DNA of 64,000 nucleotides, from the NCBI RefSeq assembly GCF_024207115.1, contig NZ_CP100128.1:1550001-1614000 (forward strand). Reading direction: 5' to 3'. Below the pieces are notes generated by a model, which worked only from the letters and a program-made list of their open reading frames with translations, was not told the origin of the DNA and did not search any database. Made by a program: the position numbers and the translations under genes. Shown here piece by piece: positions 46,687-55,893 of the stretch. How positions within the stretch are numbered: the stretch's first letter is position 1; every line of letters begins with the position of its first letter. The DNA is from Chromobacterium sp. IIBBL 290-4 (GTDB lineage: Bacteria > Pseudomonadota > Gammaproteobacteria > Burkholderiales > Chromobacteriaceae).

Positions 46687-47559
46687 TCAGTTCTTGCGCG
46701 GTTGCAGGTAGCGGAAATTGAGCCAGGCGAGCAGGATGCAGAACACCGACATCACCAGGCTGGCCGCCAGCGCGCGGCCGAAATTCAGCGACTTGATGCC
46801 GAACTCGTAGGCGTAGAACAAGGCGGTATAAGTGGATTGCATCGGCCCGCCCTTGGTCATGATCTGCACTTCCTCAAAGGCTTTCACCGCCGCCAGCACC
46901 GACATGATGGAACACAGCAGAATGGTGGGAGAGAGCAGCGGCACGGTGATGCGCCAGAAGCGCTGCCAGCGGTTGGCGCCGTCCAGCTGAGCGGCCTCGT
47001 AGACATCGGCCGGCACCGCCTGCAGGCCGGCCAGGTACAGCACCATATACCAGCCTATGCCGCGCCAGACGGTGATGAACATCACCGCGAACAGTGTGAT
47101 GTGGTCGTCGGTGAGCCAGCCTACCGGATCGTTGACCATGTGCAGCCAACGCAACACGGCGTTGAGCACGCCGTCTTCGGTGTACATGAAGTTCCAGATG
47201 ATGCCGATCACCGATACCGAGGTGACCACCGGCAGGTAATAGGCGGCGCGGAACAGCTTGATGCCTGGCATCTCATTGTTGACCAGCACCGCCAGCAGCA
47301 TGGCGAAGATCTGGATAACCGGCACCACCAACAGATACAGCGCCGAATTTTTCAGCGCGGAAATGAATAGTTCGTCGCCGAACAGATCGCGGAAATTGTC
47401 CCAGCCTACCCACTGCGGCGCGTCTATCAGGTTGTAGCGGGTAAAAGCGAGGAAGGAGCCGAAGCCGACCGGCCAGAAAGAAAACACCAGCAGCAGCAGC
47501 AGGGCCGGGGCCAGAAACAGATAGGCCTGCAGGGTGATCTTGCGGGTCTTGTTGGACAT
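46687..47559 (-). CDS. sugar ABC transporter permease (MalF type)
   Basis: 290 residues from ATG 47559 (MSNKTRKITLQ). Six helices and the EAA loop LQAVPADVYEAAQLDGANRWQRFWRITVPLL. The short form lacks the large MalF periplasmic loop, as usual for UgpA-like proteins. Follows the binding-protein gene by 82 bp, which may hold a hairpin reducing downstream expression; none was confirmed. Confidence 0.93.
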   Translation of the reverse strand: MSNKTRKITLQAYLFLAPALLLLLVFSFWPVGFGSFLAFTRYNLIDAPQWVGWDNFRDLFGDELFISALKNSALYLLVVPVIQIFAMLLAVLVNNEMPGIKLFRAAYYLPVVTSVSVIGIIWNFMYTEDGVLNAVLRWLHMVNDPVGWLTDDHITLFAVMFITVWRGIGWYMVLYLAGLQAVPADVYEAAQLDGANRWQRFWRITVPLLSPTILLCSIMSVLAAVKAFEEVQIMTKGGPMQSTYTALFYAYEFGIKSLNFGRALAASLVMSVFCILLAWLNFRYLQPRKN

Positions 47560-47641
47560 GAAGGATCTCACCGGGCAGTAGAGTGGAACAGCCCGCGGCC
47601 GTTGCCGGACGCGGGCGCGAAACAAAAAGCGCTGAAGCGGA

Positions 47642-48898
47642 TTACAGCTTGCCGCTCCAGTACGCGGCGGCCTCATCCAGCGCGGCCTTGGCGTCCTGGC
47701 GGCCGGTCACCGCTTTTTCCACCGCGGCCGACAGCTTGGCCGACAGCACGTCGGCGTTTTTCACCGACAGGAACAGGGTGCGGGTCTTGTCCAGGTTGGC
47801 GGCGGCGATGCTGACCGCGCGCTCGGCGGCGCCGGCGTTGTCGGCCACTTTCTGGAAGTGCGGATCGGCGGCGGCCTTGCGGGCGGTCGGCAGCGTGTTG
47901 GCCAGTTTGGCGAAGGCCAGCTGGTTGTCGGCGTTGGTCAGGTAATTGCCGAACTTGCCGATTTCCGGCAGCAGCGCCTTGTCCACATTCTTGGCCACTG
48001 CGAAGTTGAACATCCAGCCGCCGGCGGCGATGCCGGTTGGGCCCAGCGGCGCGGGGGCGACTCGGGTGTTGACGTAGAGTTTGGGCGCTTCGTCGCGGAC
48101 GCGGGTCAGCGTGGTCGGGGTCGATTCCAGCATCGCCAGACGGCCGCTGTTATACGCTGCCATGACCACCTGGAAATTGTCCTGGGCGAACAGATTGTCT
48201 TTCAGCAGCGCGCCGGCCTTGTAAGCCTCGGCCAGTTTCTTGACGAAGGCGACATGGGCCGGGCTGTTGAATACCGGCTTGCCGTCCTTGACCACGTCCA
48301 GGCCATTCTGGATCAGCAGCGCCTCGATCTTGGTGGGGCCCAGCGTCGGGGCGAAGCCGGCCACGCCGGTCTTGGCCTTGATGATCTTGGCGTATTGCAG
48401 TTCCTGATCGAAAGACTTGGGCGGCTTGTTCGGGTCCAAGCCGGCCTTTTTGAACAGCTCGGCGTTGTAGGCGATCACATTGGCGCCGTTGTAGTGCGGG
48501 AAGGCGTACACCTTGCCGTTGAAGGTGACGTCCTTCAGCGCGCCACTTACGTACTGGCCTTTGTCTATCACGCTGTCCAGCGGCTGGATCAGGCCTTCCT
48601 GCTGGTAGTCGTAGGCCCAGGGCACGTTCAGGTTGACCAGGGCCGGCGGCTTGCCGGCGCCGACGGCGGCGGTGAACTTGGACTGGATCACATCCCAGGG
48701 ATAGTCGGTCCACTTCACTTCCACATTCGGATGCTGGGCGTTGTACTTGGAAATCAGGTCTTTGAAATAGCTGTCGAATTTGGGCGACAGGCTCATGGTC
48801 CATACTTCCAGCACCGGCTTGTCGGCGGCTTGGGCGGCCAGCGGAGCGGAAAGGCCGGCGGCGATCAGCAGCGACAGGGTCAGAGTCTTCAGTTTCAT
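47642..48898 (-). CDS. sugar-binding periplasmic protein (family 1)
   Basis: 418 residues, signal peptide MKLKTLTLSLLIAAGLSAPLAAQA. Mature protein has the family-1 pattern (LEVWTMSLSPKFDSYFKDLISKYNAQHPNVEVKW in part, KVYAFPHYNGANVIAYNAELFKKAGLD, LPTARKAAAD). It delivers an oligosaccharide to the two permeases downstream. The outer-membrane porin lies 69 bp upstream. Ligand inferred as GlcNAc oligomer from the porin and hexosaminidase, not from binding residues. Confidence 0.9.
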   Translation of the reverse strand: MKLKTLTLSLLIAAGLSAPLAAQAADKPVLEVWTMSLSPKFDSYFKDLISKYNAQHPNVEVKWTDYPWDVIQSKFTAAVGAGKPPALVNLNVPWAYDYQQEGLIQPLDSVIDKGQYVSGALKDVTFNGKVYAFPHYNGANVIAYNAELFKKAGLDPNKPPKSFDQELQYAKIIKAKTGVAGFAPTLGPTKIEALLIQNGLDVVKDGKPVFNSPAHVAFVKKLAEAYKAGALLKDNLFAQDNFQVVMAAYNSGRLAMLESTPTTLTRVRDEAPKLYVNTRVAPAPLGPTGIAAGGWMFNFAVAKNVDKALLPEIGKFGNYLTNADNQLAFAKLANTLPTARKAAADPHFQKVADNAGAAERAVSIAAANLDKTRTLFLSVKNADVLSAKLSAAVEKAVTGRQDAKAALDEAAAYWSGKL

Positions 48899-48967
48899 TG
48901 CGTATCCCTTTTCAACACATGTCAGGCGAAAAACCGCCGCGGCCGATTGGCCGCGACGGATGCGGGC

Positions 48968-50359
48968 TTAGAAGGTTTTGCTGTAGGAGGCGATGACTTT
49001 CACGTCGTTGCGGTCTTTCTTGCCGTGGAAGTCGCCGGAGCGGAACCAAGCCGGATACACGCCGATGCTGGCGCCCTTGAGGAAGCCGCTTTGCACTGTG
49101 TAGCCTGCGCTGAGGTCGATTTCGTGCGCTTTACTGTCTGCTTGTCCGCCAGGGTTCTTCATCCCGGTGGCGTAGTTGGCGCTGGCGCCGGCGGTGAAGC
49201 CGGGCAAGCCCAGCTTGCCGAAGTCGTAGTTGACGCCCAGCTTGATGACTTGCGTGCCGTCCCAAACGAAGTCGTCGTCCTGGCCCCAGGTCTGGATGAA
49301 GTTGCGGTTGTCGCTATTGCCGTACGGCGTCATGCGGAAGTTGACTTCATCGCCGTCCGGGTTGCGGCTTTTGCCCAGACCCGCCATCAGCGACAGGCCG
49401 CCGGTGGTGTAGGTCAAGCTGCCGCTGGTGTGCCAGGCGGTTTGCGACTTGGGATTGCCCAGAGCGGCCTCGTCCTTGCCTTGGAAGTAATAAGCGACGC
49501 CGGTCAGCGTGTCGCCGCCAGCCAGTTTCCAGGTATAGGAGCCGGCGATCTGCGAGGTGCGGCGGTAATTTTTGCCTTCGCCGAAACCGATGTCGACGAA
49601 AGCGTTTTCCGGCGCATAACGGAAGCCGATGCTGTTGACGTAGTCGACCTTCTTGGCCAAGGAACCGGTTTGTCGGCCTTGCTCCCAGGAGTTGGTCATA
49701 TCCCGGAACTGATTGTCCCACTCATTGCGGAATTGGTCGGCCCAGCCATAGCCCAGTTCAAAATCGCCGATTTTGTATTTGCCTTCAAAACCGCGGTAAG
49801 AGTGAGATTGCAAGCCGCCCGAGGTGCCCATGGTGCCGATGCTGATCGGTGTGTAGCCGGCGCGGAAGGACAGGCCTTGGCCATCCTGGTTTTGACGGAA
49901 CTTCACCGCGGCCTGGCTCAGTACGGCGTCGCTCTTGTCCTTGCCGCCGCCGCCTTCGGCCGGGTTGGTCATGTCCTTGTAGTCGTGGTACAGCACTTCC
50001 GAGAAACCGATGCCGTTTGTGAGCCGGATGGATGTATGGGCGGCGGCGTCGAAGCCCAGCACGTCCCAGGCATAGCCGGATTTAAAATTCAGGCCCAGGT
50101 TCAGAGCATTGACGCGGATATCCCCGCCATTGCTGTTATTGGGTTGTTTTTCCTGTCTATCGCGGCCGTAGTACAGGGCGCTGAAAGTGGTTTCGGATTT
50201 TTTCAGCAGGTCGTAAACATCGCTTTCCGGTATGGCCTGGGTTGTGCCTTTCAGCGCAGGGCCATCGCTTGCCGGGGGAACGGCCGGTTCCTCCGCCGCG
50301 AGAGCGGCGCCGGAACAAGCGGCCAATACTGCCAATAGAAGTACGCGTTGCTTGTGCAT
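48968..50359 (-). CDS. OprD-family outer-membrane porin (chitoporin-like)
   Basis: 463 residues: signal peptide MHKQRVLLLAVLAACSGAALA, then alternating beta strands of an 18-stranded OprD-type barrel, ending in the aromatic SYSKTF typical of outer-membrane barrels. First gene of the porin - binding protein - permeases - hexosaminidase - ATPase operon. By analogy with ChiP it should let chitooligosaccharides into the periplasm; a different saccharide or amino acid is possible since OprD porins vary. Ribosome site GGAG. The promoter region carries an unusual 11-bp-phased repeat array. Confidence 0.85.
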   Translation of the reverse strand: MHKQRVLLLAVLAACSGAALAAEEPAVPPASDGPALKGTTQAIPESDVYDLLKKSETTFSALYYGRDRQEKQPNNSNGGDIRVNALNLGLNFKSGYAWDVLGFDAAAHTSIRLTNGIGFSEVLYHDYKDMTNPAEGGGGKDKSDAVLSQAAVKFRQNQDGQGLSFRAGYTPISIGTMGTSGGLQSHSYRGFEGKYKIGDFELGYGWADQFRNEWDNQFRDMTNSWEQGRQTGSLAKKVDYVNSIGFRYAPENAFVDIGFGEGKNYRRTSQIAGSYTWKLAGGDTLTGVAYYFQGKDEAALGNPKSQTAWHTSGSLTYTTGGLSLMAGLGKSRNPDGDEVNFRMTPYGNSDNRNFIQTWGQDDDFVWDGTQVIKLGVNYDFGKLGLPGFTAGASANYATGMKNPGGQADSKAHEIDLSAGYTVQSGFLKGASIGVYPAWFRSGDFHGKKDRNDVKVIASYSKTF

Positions 50360-50410
50360 TTTTTATCAGCTCCAGGTCCAGTTGCGGAATCCATGCTTGG
50401 ACGTCCTGAG

Positions 50411-50449
50411 TGGACCTTATCTGGTCTGATAGTGGTCTTCAAATGGTAT
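50411..50449. repeat. four TGGNNN hexamers at exact 11-bp spacing
   Basis: TGGACC (50411), TGGTCT (50422), TGGTCT (50433), TGGTAT (50444): starts every 11 bp, about one helical turn. TGGTCT is the half-site of DasR/NagR-like GntR operators (TGGTCTAGACCA) used for GlcNAc genes, here as direct repeats. Likely operator for a sugar-responsive regulator. Confidence 0.7.
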
Positions 50450-50541
50450 TGGACATTTTTAATGAATATCATCTGTCATGGTGTGGCAATGTTGCCATGC
50501 AAGCGAATTAATTAAGAAAAATTTCAAAAAAAGCACAGTAT

Positions 50542-50568
50542 TTATCAATAAAAGACACTTATTGATAA
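50542..50568. promoter_or_regulatory. perfect inverted repeat TTATCAATAA
   Basis: TTATCAATAA (50542-50551) and TTATTGATAA (50559-50568), 10-bp perfect arms with a 7-bp spacer. No T-run makes a terminator unlikely; more like a protein-binding dyad. Confidence 0.6.
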
Positions 50569-50703
50569 TTAATTGCAACTAATCCATTGGTAAATTCCAA
50601 TTGAATTTCGTTTTTAGCGGTATTGAAACGTAATCCACTAAAATACCAATTATAATTTTTCACAAAGGAAATTAATCATTCGAATAGGAATGCTGCAGTG
50701 CGG

Positions 50704-50711
50704 TATTTAAA
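50704..50711. repeat. left copy of 8-bp target-site duplication
   Basis: TATTTAAA directly flanking the left end of the insertion sequence; identical to 51743-51750. Confidence 0.9.
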
Positions 50712-51742
50712 GGCTATGTCCCAATAATGTGTTGCAAGGGACGACCCACTGCCTCCTGCAAGCAGTGGCAAGGCTGCATGGTTTGCTGATAGCGCTCCAG
50801 CATCCGTCGCCACCCCAGATAGTTTTCAAGGTATTTGGTGGCAACCCCGTGGAATCGAGCCATCCAAAGCTTCAAGCGGCTATGGTAGGCATTCACATGC
50901 TGGATATGGAACGCCCCCTCGCGTACCCGCTGTCCCGTCTTGGCATGCACGACTCGATGGGTAATGCCATGCTGCCTGGCAAAGGTCGAGTACACCGCTG
51001 CGCCGTCCGAACACAGGATGGCGTCGCTATCCACCAACGGGGCTAAAGCCGCTTCCACATGAGCGCCATTGAGCTTCTTCAACTTGAAGTCCGCTATATG
51101 TCCCTCTCGGTCCTGCACCACCATGATGGGAATCTGATCCGGCCCGGTTCCCCGTGTTTGGCTGACGCCACCCCGCTGGCGCGGCGCGCGGGGGAGGCAC
51201 CGCTGCCCTTTGAATGATTCCAGAATGAAGGTTTCATCTACTTCGACGATGCCTCGGGCTTGCGCCGCCAGATGGTCTGATGCGCGATGCAAGAAGCGAT
51301 GCCGCCATAGGAAAGCCGTGTTCTTGCTGATGCCGCATGCACGAGCGGCTGCTCGCACGGTCAAGCCATCCTGCAGTGCTTGGGCGTAGCTCAGCCAGCG
51401 ATCGGCCTTGCGCAATTTGGCTAATGGACTGCCCGACAAGGCATTGCAGGTCCGGTGGCACTGTTTGCAGCGATAACGCCGCAGGCCTCGGCCCCAGCCC
51501 CATAACGCCAACTGGTTGGCCTCGGCCTGGCAGTGTGGGCAAGCCGTCAGGTCAGGCAAGGCGTCCTGAATGGCGTCATGGTGAGTGGGATGTTTAAGCG
51601 CAGAAGACAGCAAGCTCCTCTGTTTGAGCGTGAGCTGATCCAGTTGGGCAAGAAAACGCTGAAAACTCTGGGCATCCATGGCGCGACTCCCGGTCTGCTA
51701 CTGTATTCAGCATAGCTCCCAACACGGAATTGGGACATAGCC
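50712..51742. mobile_element. IS1595-family insertion sequence, complete, 1031 bp
   Basis: Bounded by 14-bp perfect terminal inverted repeats (GGCTATGTCCCAAT / ATTGGGACATAGCC) and an 8-bp duplication TATTTAAA on both sides. It carries one intact transposase on the minus strand. Intact ends, identical duplications and an intact gene point to a recent insertion. It lies between the porin promoter and the second chemoreceptor. Confidence 0.95.
50714..51679 (-). CDS. IS1595-family (ISXO2-like) transposase
   Basis: 321 residues. N-terminal zinc ribbon CPHC...CKQC (about 47-80), helix-turn-helix [20 protein letters not shown], then the DDE-type core: [16 protein letters not shown] (first Asp), [20 protein letters not shown] (second Asp) and [15 protein letters not shown] with the Asn-type third residue and Lys. 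This matches IS1595, which uses DDN/E-K. The gene reaches to within 2 bp of the left end. Full length, no frameshift, so it may be active. Confidence 0.93.
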   Translation of the reverse strand: MDAQSFQRFLAQLDQLTLKQRSLLSSALKHPTHHDAIQDALPDLTACPHCQAEANQLALWGWGRGLRRYRCKQCHRTCNALSGSPLAKLRKADRWLSYAQALQDGLTVRAAARACGISKNTAFLWRHRFLHRASDHLAAQARGIVEVDETFILESFKGQRCLPRAPRQRGGVSQTRGTGPDQIPIMVVQDREGHIADFKLKKLNGAHVEAALAPLVDSDAILCSDGAAVYSTFARQHGITHRVVHAKTGQRVREGAFHIQHVNAYHSRLKLWMARFHGVATKYLENYLGWRRMLERYQQTMQPCHCLQEAVGRPLQHIIGT

Positions 51743-51750
51743 TATTTAAA
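51743..51750. repeat. right copy of 8-bp target-site duplication
   Basis: TATTTAAA directly after the right end of the insertion sequence; 8 bp is the family's usual duplication length. Confidence 0.9.
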
Positions 51751-51803
51751 CGGCAGTTTACGTGTAGCGCGGTAAAAACGTTGATTCGGGGCGGCGTTCA
51801 ATG

Positions 51804-51830
51804 AAAAAAGGGCCAGGAGGAACCTGGCCC
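51804..51830 (-). terminator. intrinsic terminator of second chemoreceptor
   Basis: Stem GGGCCAGG / CCTGGCCC with AGGAA loop; TTTTTT follows on the minus strand. Position 20 bp after the stop. Confidence 0.9.
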
Positions 51831-51849
51831 GAATGGCAGGGTTACGTCT

Positions 51850-53544
51850 TTAAGCGACAAGCGGCGCGCTGGCGGGATGCAAAGAGGGGCCGGACGATTG
51901 CGGCTGGCCGCCGCTGGGCAGGCGGAAATGGCTGATGGCGGTTTGCAACGATGCGGCCATCTGTTCCACCTGGGTGGCGGATTGCGCGGTCTGCATCGCG
52001 GCGGTGCTGGTTTCCTCAGACATCTGCGCCACCTGTTCCACATTGGCGGCGATGGCGGTGCCGGCCTGCTGCTGCTCATTGAGCGAAATGGTGATGCTGG
52101 ACAGCGACTGCTTGACGCGATCGACATTGCCGCTGATGCCGGCGATGGCTTCACGGGCGCGGGTGGCCTGGGTCAAGCCGACTTCCATCTTGTCCACGGT
52201 GTTGTGGATGTTGTCCACCACGTGCTGGCTGCAATCCAGCATCTCGCGGATGCTGCTGCTGATTTCGGTGGTGGATTGCGCAGTGCGCTCCGACAGCTTG
52301 CGCACCTCGTCGGCCACCACGGCGAAGCCGCGGCCCTGCTCGCCGGCGCGGGCGGCTTCGATGGCGGCGTTGAGCGCCAGCAGATTGGTCTGCTCGGCCA
52401 CATCGCGTATCACCTGGATGACATTGGCGATTTCCTGCGAGCGTTCGCCCAGTAAGTCGGCCTGCTGCTGCGAGGCGCGGGCCTGATCGGCCACATGATT
52501 GATGGTCTGCAGCGTTTCATCGATGATGGCCTGGCCCTGGCGCGCCAGATCGCCGCTGGCGACCGAGTCTTTGGCCACGTCGCCGGTATTGTCGTTGACC
52601 GAGCAGATGCTGACCGACAACTGCTCTACCGAGGCGGACATCGACGACGCAGCGCGGGTCTGCTCCTCGGCGCTGGACGCGACTTGTTCCGACGCCGCCG
52701 CCAGTTCGGTGGCGTTGTTGGTCAGTCGCAATGTCACATCCTGCAGATTGCGCACCAGCTGGATCAGCGAGCTTTGCATCAAGGCCATCGAGGCGGCGAT
52801 GCTGTGCTTGTCGCCTTCCTTGACGTTCAGCTTATGGCTCAGATCGCCTTGCGCGATGCGGCCGGCCAGCGCCACCACGTCGCGCGGTTCGCCGCCCAGC
52901 TCGGCCAGCAGGCCGCGCACAATGATGTAAGCCAGCACAAAGCCGAGCGCGACGCCGGCGGCGATCAGGCCGATATTGGCCCAACGGCTGAAGGCGGCGC
53001 GCTGTTGCGATTGGGCGAACTCTTCCGCGGCGACTCTGAGCTGGAGGTCGACCAAGGCGGTAATGCGCTTGGCCACCGGGTCCATCGCCGGGTACATGTC
53101 TTTTTCCACATAGCTGTCCAGCGCGGCGGCATCGCCGCCCTGCACCACTTGCTTGAGCTTGTCGGCGCTGCGGTTGGCCACGCCCATCGCCTCCTCGGCC
53201 TGGTCGGCCAGCTGCTTTTCCTCGGGGGTCAGATAGGTGGCGCGATAGTCGTCCCATTGTTTCTTGATGTCAGACTGCGCCTGCTGCAGATTGACCAGGA
53301 ATGTGGACTGCGTCTGGCTGTGATTGCGCAGCTTGTGGGCATTGTCGACGATGCCCACCGCGTAGCCGTCGCCGACGATCTTCAATTGCTTGAGGCAGAC
53401 CACCCGGTCGTTATAGGTGGTGGCGAAATCGCCGAGGATGCCGTCCTGAGTATGCAGTCCAAACAGGCCGACCAGAATGGGGATGATGAGGAGAACGATA
53501 ACCATGGTGGCTAGTCGCTGACCGATGGTGAAATGGCTGAACAT
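51850..53544 (-). CDS. methyl-accepting chemotaxis protein (4HB sensor)
   Basis: 564 residues. Helix about 12-31, four-helix-bundle periplasmic domain to about 190 ([13 protein letters not shown] and [21 protein letters not shown]), second helix about 192-212, HAMP to about 265, then the signalling domain with [38 protein letters not shown]. Tail ends SAPLVA with no NWETF. Single gene; ligand unknown. Its upstream region is divergent from the RlhA-type gene. Confidence 0.92.
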   Translation of the reverse strand: MFSHFTIGQRLATMVIVLLIIPILVGLFGLHTQDGILGDFATTYNDRVVCLKQLKIVGDGYAVGIVDNAHKLRNHSQTQSTFLVNLQQAQSDIKKQWDDYRATYLTPEEKQLADQAEEAMGVANRSADKLKQVVQGGDAAALDSYVEKDMYPAMDPVAKRITALVDLQLRVAAEEFAQSQQRAAFSRWANIGLIAAGVALGFVLAYIIVRGLLAELGGEPRDVVALAGRIAQGDLSHKLNVKEGDKHSIAASMALMQSSLIQLVRNLQDVTLRLTNNATELAAASEQVASSAEEQTRAASSMSASVEQLSVSICSVNDNTGDVAKDSVASGDLARQGQAIIDETLQTINHVADQARASQQQADLLGERSQEIANVIQVIRDVAEQTNLLALNAAIEAARAGEQGRGFAVVADEVRKLSERTAQSTTEISSSIREMLDCSQHVVDNIHNTVDKMEVGLTQATRAREAIAGISGNVDRVKQSLSSITISLNEQQQAGTAIAANVEQVAQMSEETSTAAMQTAQSATQVEQMAASLQTAISHFRLPSGGQPQSSGPSLHPASAPLVA

Positions 53545-53746
53545 GACGGGCTCGCAGGATAGGAGGGCGCAGCCTCCGATATTTTCGGGGTAGCAGCCGG
53601 CATAAAGCTAAGCAATCCGTATAAACCGGTTTAGGTAGTCGCACCTAGTACCAATGTACAAGCGCTATCTATAAACCCATGATTCTGCTATGATTCCGGC
53701 CCCGCTAGTCGGTGAGATTCAACCCTTTTCACAACCCGGAATTCCC

Positions 53747-55723
53747 ATGAGCCTGTTGCCGCATCAAGTCGAACTGCTGTCGCCCGCCAAAACCGCCGAA
53801 ATCGGCCGCGAAGCCATCTTGCATGGCGCGGACGCGGTGTATATCGGCGGCCCCTCGTTCGGCGCGCGCCATAATGCCTGCAACAGCGTGGAAGACATCG
53901 CCGGGTTGACTGCCTTCGCGCATCGCTACCATGCGCGCATCTTCGCCACGCTCAACACCATCCTGCACGATGCCGAGCTGGAAGGCGCGCGCAAGCTGAT
54001 CTGGCAGCTGTACGACGCCGGCGTGGACGCGTTGATCATTCAGGACATGGGCATTCTGCAGATGGACCTGCCGCCTATCCAGCTGCACGCGTCCACCCAA
54101 TGCGACATCCGCGACGCCGACAAGGCGCGCTTCCTGTCCGACGCCGGCTTCAGCCAAGTGGTGCTCGCCCGCGAGCTGACCATTCCGCAGATCAAGAAGA
54201 TCGCCGACCGGGTGGCCGATTCCGCCGCCATCGAATACTTCATCCACGGCGCGCTGTGCGTGGCCTTCTCCGGCCAGTGCTACATCAGCCACGCCGACAA
54301 CGGCCGCAGCGCCAACCGCGGCGACTGCTCGCAGGCCTGTAGGCTGCCGTACACGCTGACCGACGAAAAGGGCGGCGTGGTGGCCTTCGACAAGCACCTG
54401 CTTTCCATGAAGGACAATAACCAGAGCGCCAACTTGGAAGCGCTGCTGGACGCCGGCGTGCGGTCCTTGAAGATAGAAGGCCGCTACAAGGACGTGTCCT
54501 ACGTCAAGAACATCACCGCCCACTACCGCATGCTGCTGGACGAAATCTTCGAGCGCCGACCGGAGTTGGCGCCGGCCGCCAGCGGCAGCAGCGAAATCTA
54601 CTTCACGCCGGACCCGGACAAGACCTTCCACCGCGGCGCGACCGACTACTTCGCCACCGGCCGCAAGCAGGACATCGGCGCCTTCGATTCGCCCAAGTTT
54701 GTCGGCGTCGGCCTGGGCACGGTGCACAAGGTGGGCGACAACTGGCTGGAGATCGCCACCACGGAGCAGATGTCCAACGGCGATGGCATCAACTTCATGA
54801 AGAAGCGCGAAGTGGTGGGCATGCAGCTCAACACGGTCAAGCAGGTGGGCAAGGCCGAGGGCGGGCTGCTGGTCTGGCGCTGCGAACCTAACGATCCGGC
54901 GGCGCTGCAAGGGCTCAAGCCCGGCGTCGACATCAGCCGCAACCGCGACCACGCTTGGGAGCTGGCGCTGCTGAAGAAGTCGGCCGAGCGCCGCGTCGGC
55001 GTGTGGGGCGCGCTGAGCGAAACCGCCGGCGGTCTGGAGCTCAGCTATACCGACGCCGACGGCTGCAGCGCCAGCGCCTGTATCGACATGGAGCTGGAGC
55101 CGGCCAAGGACGCCGCCCGCGCCGAGCAGAGCCTGCGCGACGCCGCCGCCAAGCTGGGCAACACCATGTTCCAGGCGCACGACGTGTCGTTGAGCCTGAG
55201 CCAGCCGTGGTTCGTGCCGGCTTCGGTGATCAATGGCCTGCGCCGCGAAGCGGTGGAAAAGCTGGAAGCCGCGCGCGCCGCCGCCTGGGTCCGTCCCGAG
55301 CGCAAAGCCGCTGTCGAGCCGCCGGTCGCCTTCCCGCAAAAGGAGCTGAGCTATCTGGCCAACGTCTACAACGCGCTGGCCTGGGACTTCTACAAGCAGC
55401 ACGGCGTGGAAGTGATAGAGCCGGCTTACGAGGCGCACCAGGAAGAGGGCGAGGTGAGCCTGATGATCACCAAGCATTGCCTGCGTTTCTCCTACAATTT
55501 GTGCCCCAAGCAGGCCAAGGGCGTCAAGGGCGTGATGGGCCAGGTGCGCGCCGACCCGATGATTTTGAAGTCCGGCGACGAGACCTACACGCTGAAGTTC
55601 GAGTGCCGCCCCTGCGAGATGCACGTGATGGGCAAGATGAAGAAGCACATCCTGAAATCGCCGCCGCCGACCGAAATACCGGCTTCCGCGCCTATCACCT
55701 TCTTCAAGCAACGGCCGCAATGA
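53747..55723 (+). CDS. U32-family protein, RlhA (YdcP)-type
   Basis: 658 residues from ATG 53747 (MSLLPHQVELLSPAKTAEIG), the size of RlhA. Peptidase U32 core with VELLSPAK, GADAVYIGGPSFGAR and the cysteine region FIHGALCVAFSGQCYISHADNGRSANRGDCSQACR, then a DUF3656-like C-terminal half. RlhA makes 5-hydroxycytidine in 23S rRNA with prephenate-dependent chemistry; older labels as collagenase are not supported. The alternative is TrhP, shorter (about 450), so RlhA fits better. Terminator follows. Confidence 0.85.
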   Translation: MSLLPHQVELLSPAKTAEIGREAILHGADAVYIGGPSFGARHNACNSVEDIAGLTAFAHRYHARIFATLNTILHDAELEGARKLIWQLYDAGVDALIIQDMGILQMDLPPIQLHASTQCDIRDADKARFLSDAGFSQVVLARELTIPQIKKIADRVADSAAIEYFIHGALCVAFSGQCYISHADNGRSANRGDCSQACRLPYTLTDEKGGVVAFDKHLLSMKDNNQSANLEALLDAGVRSLKIEGRYKDVSYVKNITAHYRMLLDEIFERRPELAPAASGSSEIYFTPDPDKTFHRGATDYFATGRKQDIGAFDSPKFVGVGLGTVHKVGDNWLEIATTEQMSNGDGINFMKKREVVGMQLNTVKQVGKAEGGLLVWRCEPNDPAALQGLKPGVDISRNRDHAWELALLKKSAERRVGVWGALSETAGGLELSYTDADGCSASACIDMELEPAKDAARAEQSLRDAAAKLGNTMFQAHDVSLSLSQPWFVPASVINGLRREAVEKLEAARAAAWVRPERKAAVEPPVAFPQKELSYLANVYNALAWDFYKQHGVEVIEPAYEAHQEEGEVSLMITKHCLRFSYNLCPKQAKGVKGVMGQVRADPMILKSGDETYTLKFECRPCEMHVMGKMKKHILKSPPPTEIPASAPITFFKQRPQ

Positions 55724-55755
55724 TGGATTGGCCTCGCGGCCGGCGGCAAGACCAA

Positions 55756-55783
55756 GGCAAACCCTGACGGTTTGCCTTTTTTT
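55756..55783 (+). terminator. intrinsic terminator after RlhA-type gene
   Basis: Stem GGCAAACC / GGTTTGCC, CTGAC loop, TTTTTTT tail. Confidence 0.92.
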
Positions 55784-55893
55784 GCGGGCTCGCCCTGGTT
55801 CGCATAATGACATTTCAATTTGTTTGACCTAGTGGCATGCTGTCTGCACTCAGCGGCTCCATCGAGCCGCGCCCATGCGCTCAGGGAGGCGAG

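Larger units (their letters stand above)
50360..50703. promoter_or_regulatory. porin-operon promoter region, AT-rich island
   Basis: From about 50455 to the insertion sequence the DNA is very AT-rich, unlike the genes around it. It holds the 11-bp-phased hexamers (50411-50449), a 14-bp palindrome TGGCAATGTTGCCA (50484-50497) and the dyad at 50542-50568. No ORF. The promoter elements themselves could not be placed with confidence. The IS begins 352 bp from the porin ATG. Confidence 0.65.

Noticed and set aside
47858..50338. 826-residue open frame on the plus strand
   Set aside because: Antisense to the binding-protein and porin genes, which have signal peptides and family motifs. The product crosses two real genes and a gap.
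53729..55813. 694-residue minus-strand frame
   Set aside because: Antisense shadow of the RlhA-type gene, no recognisable domain.
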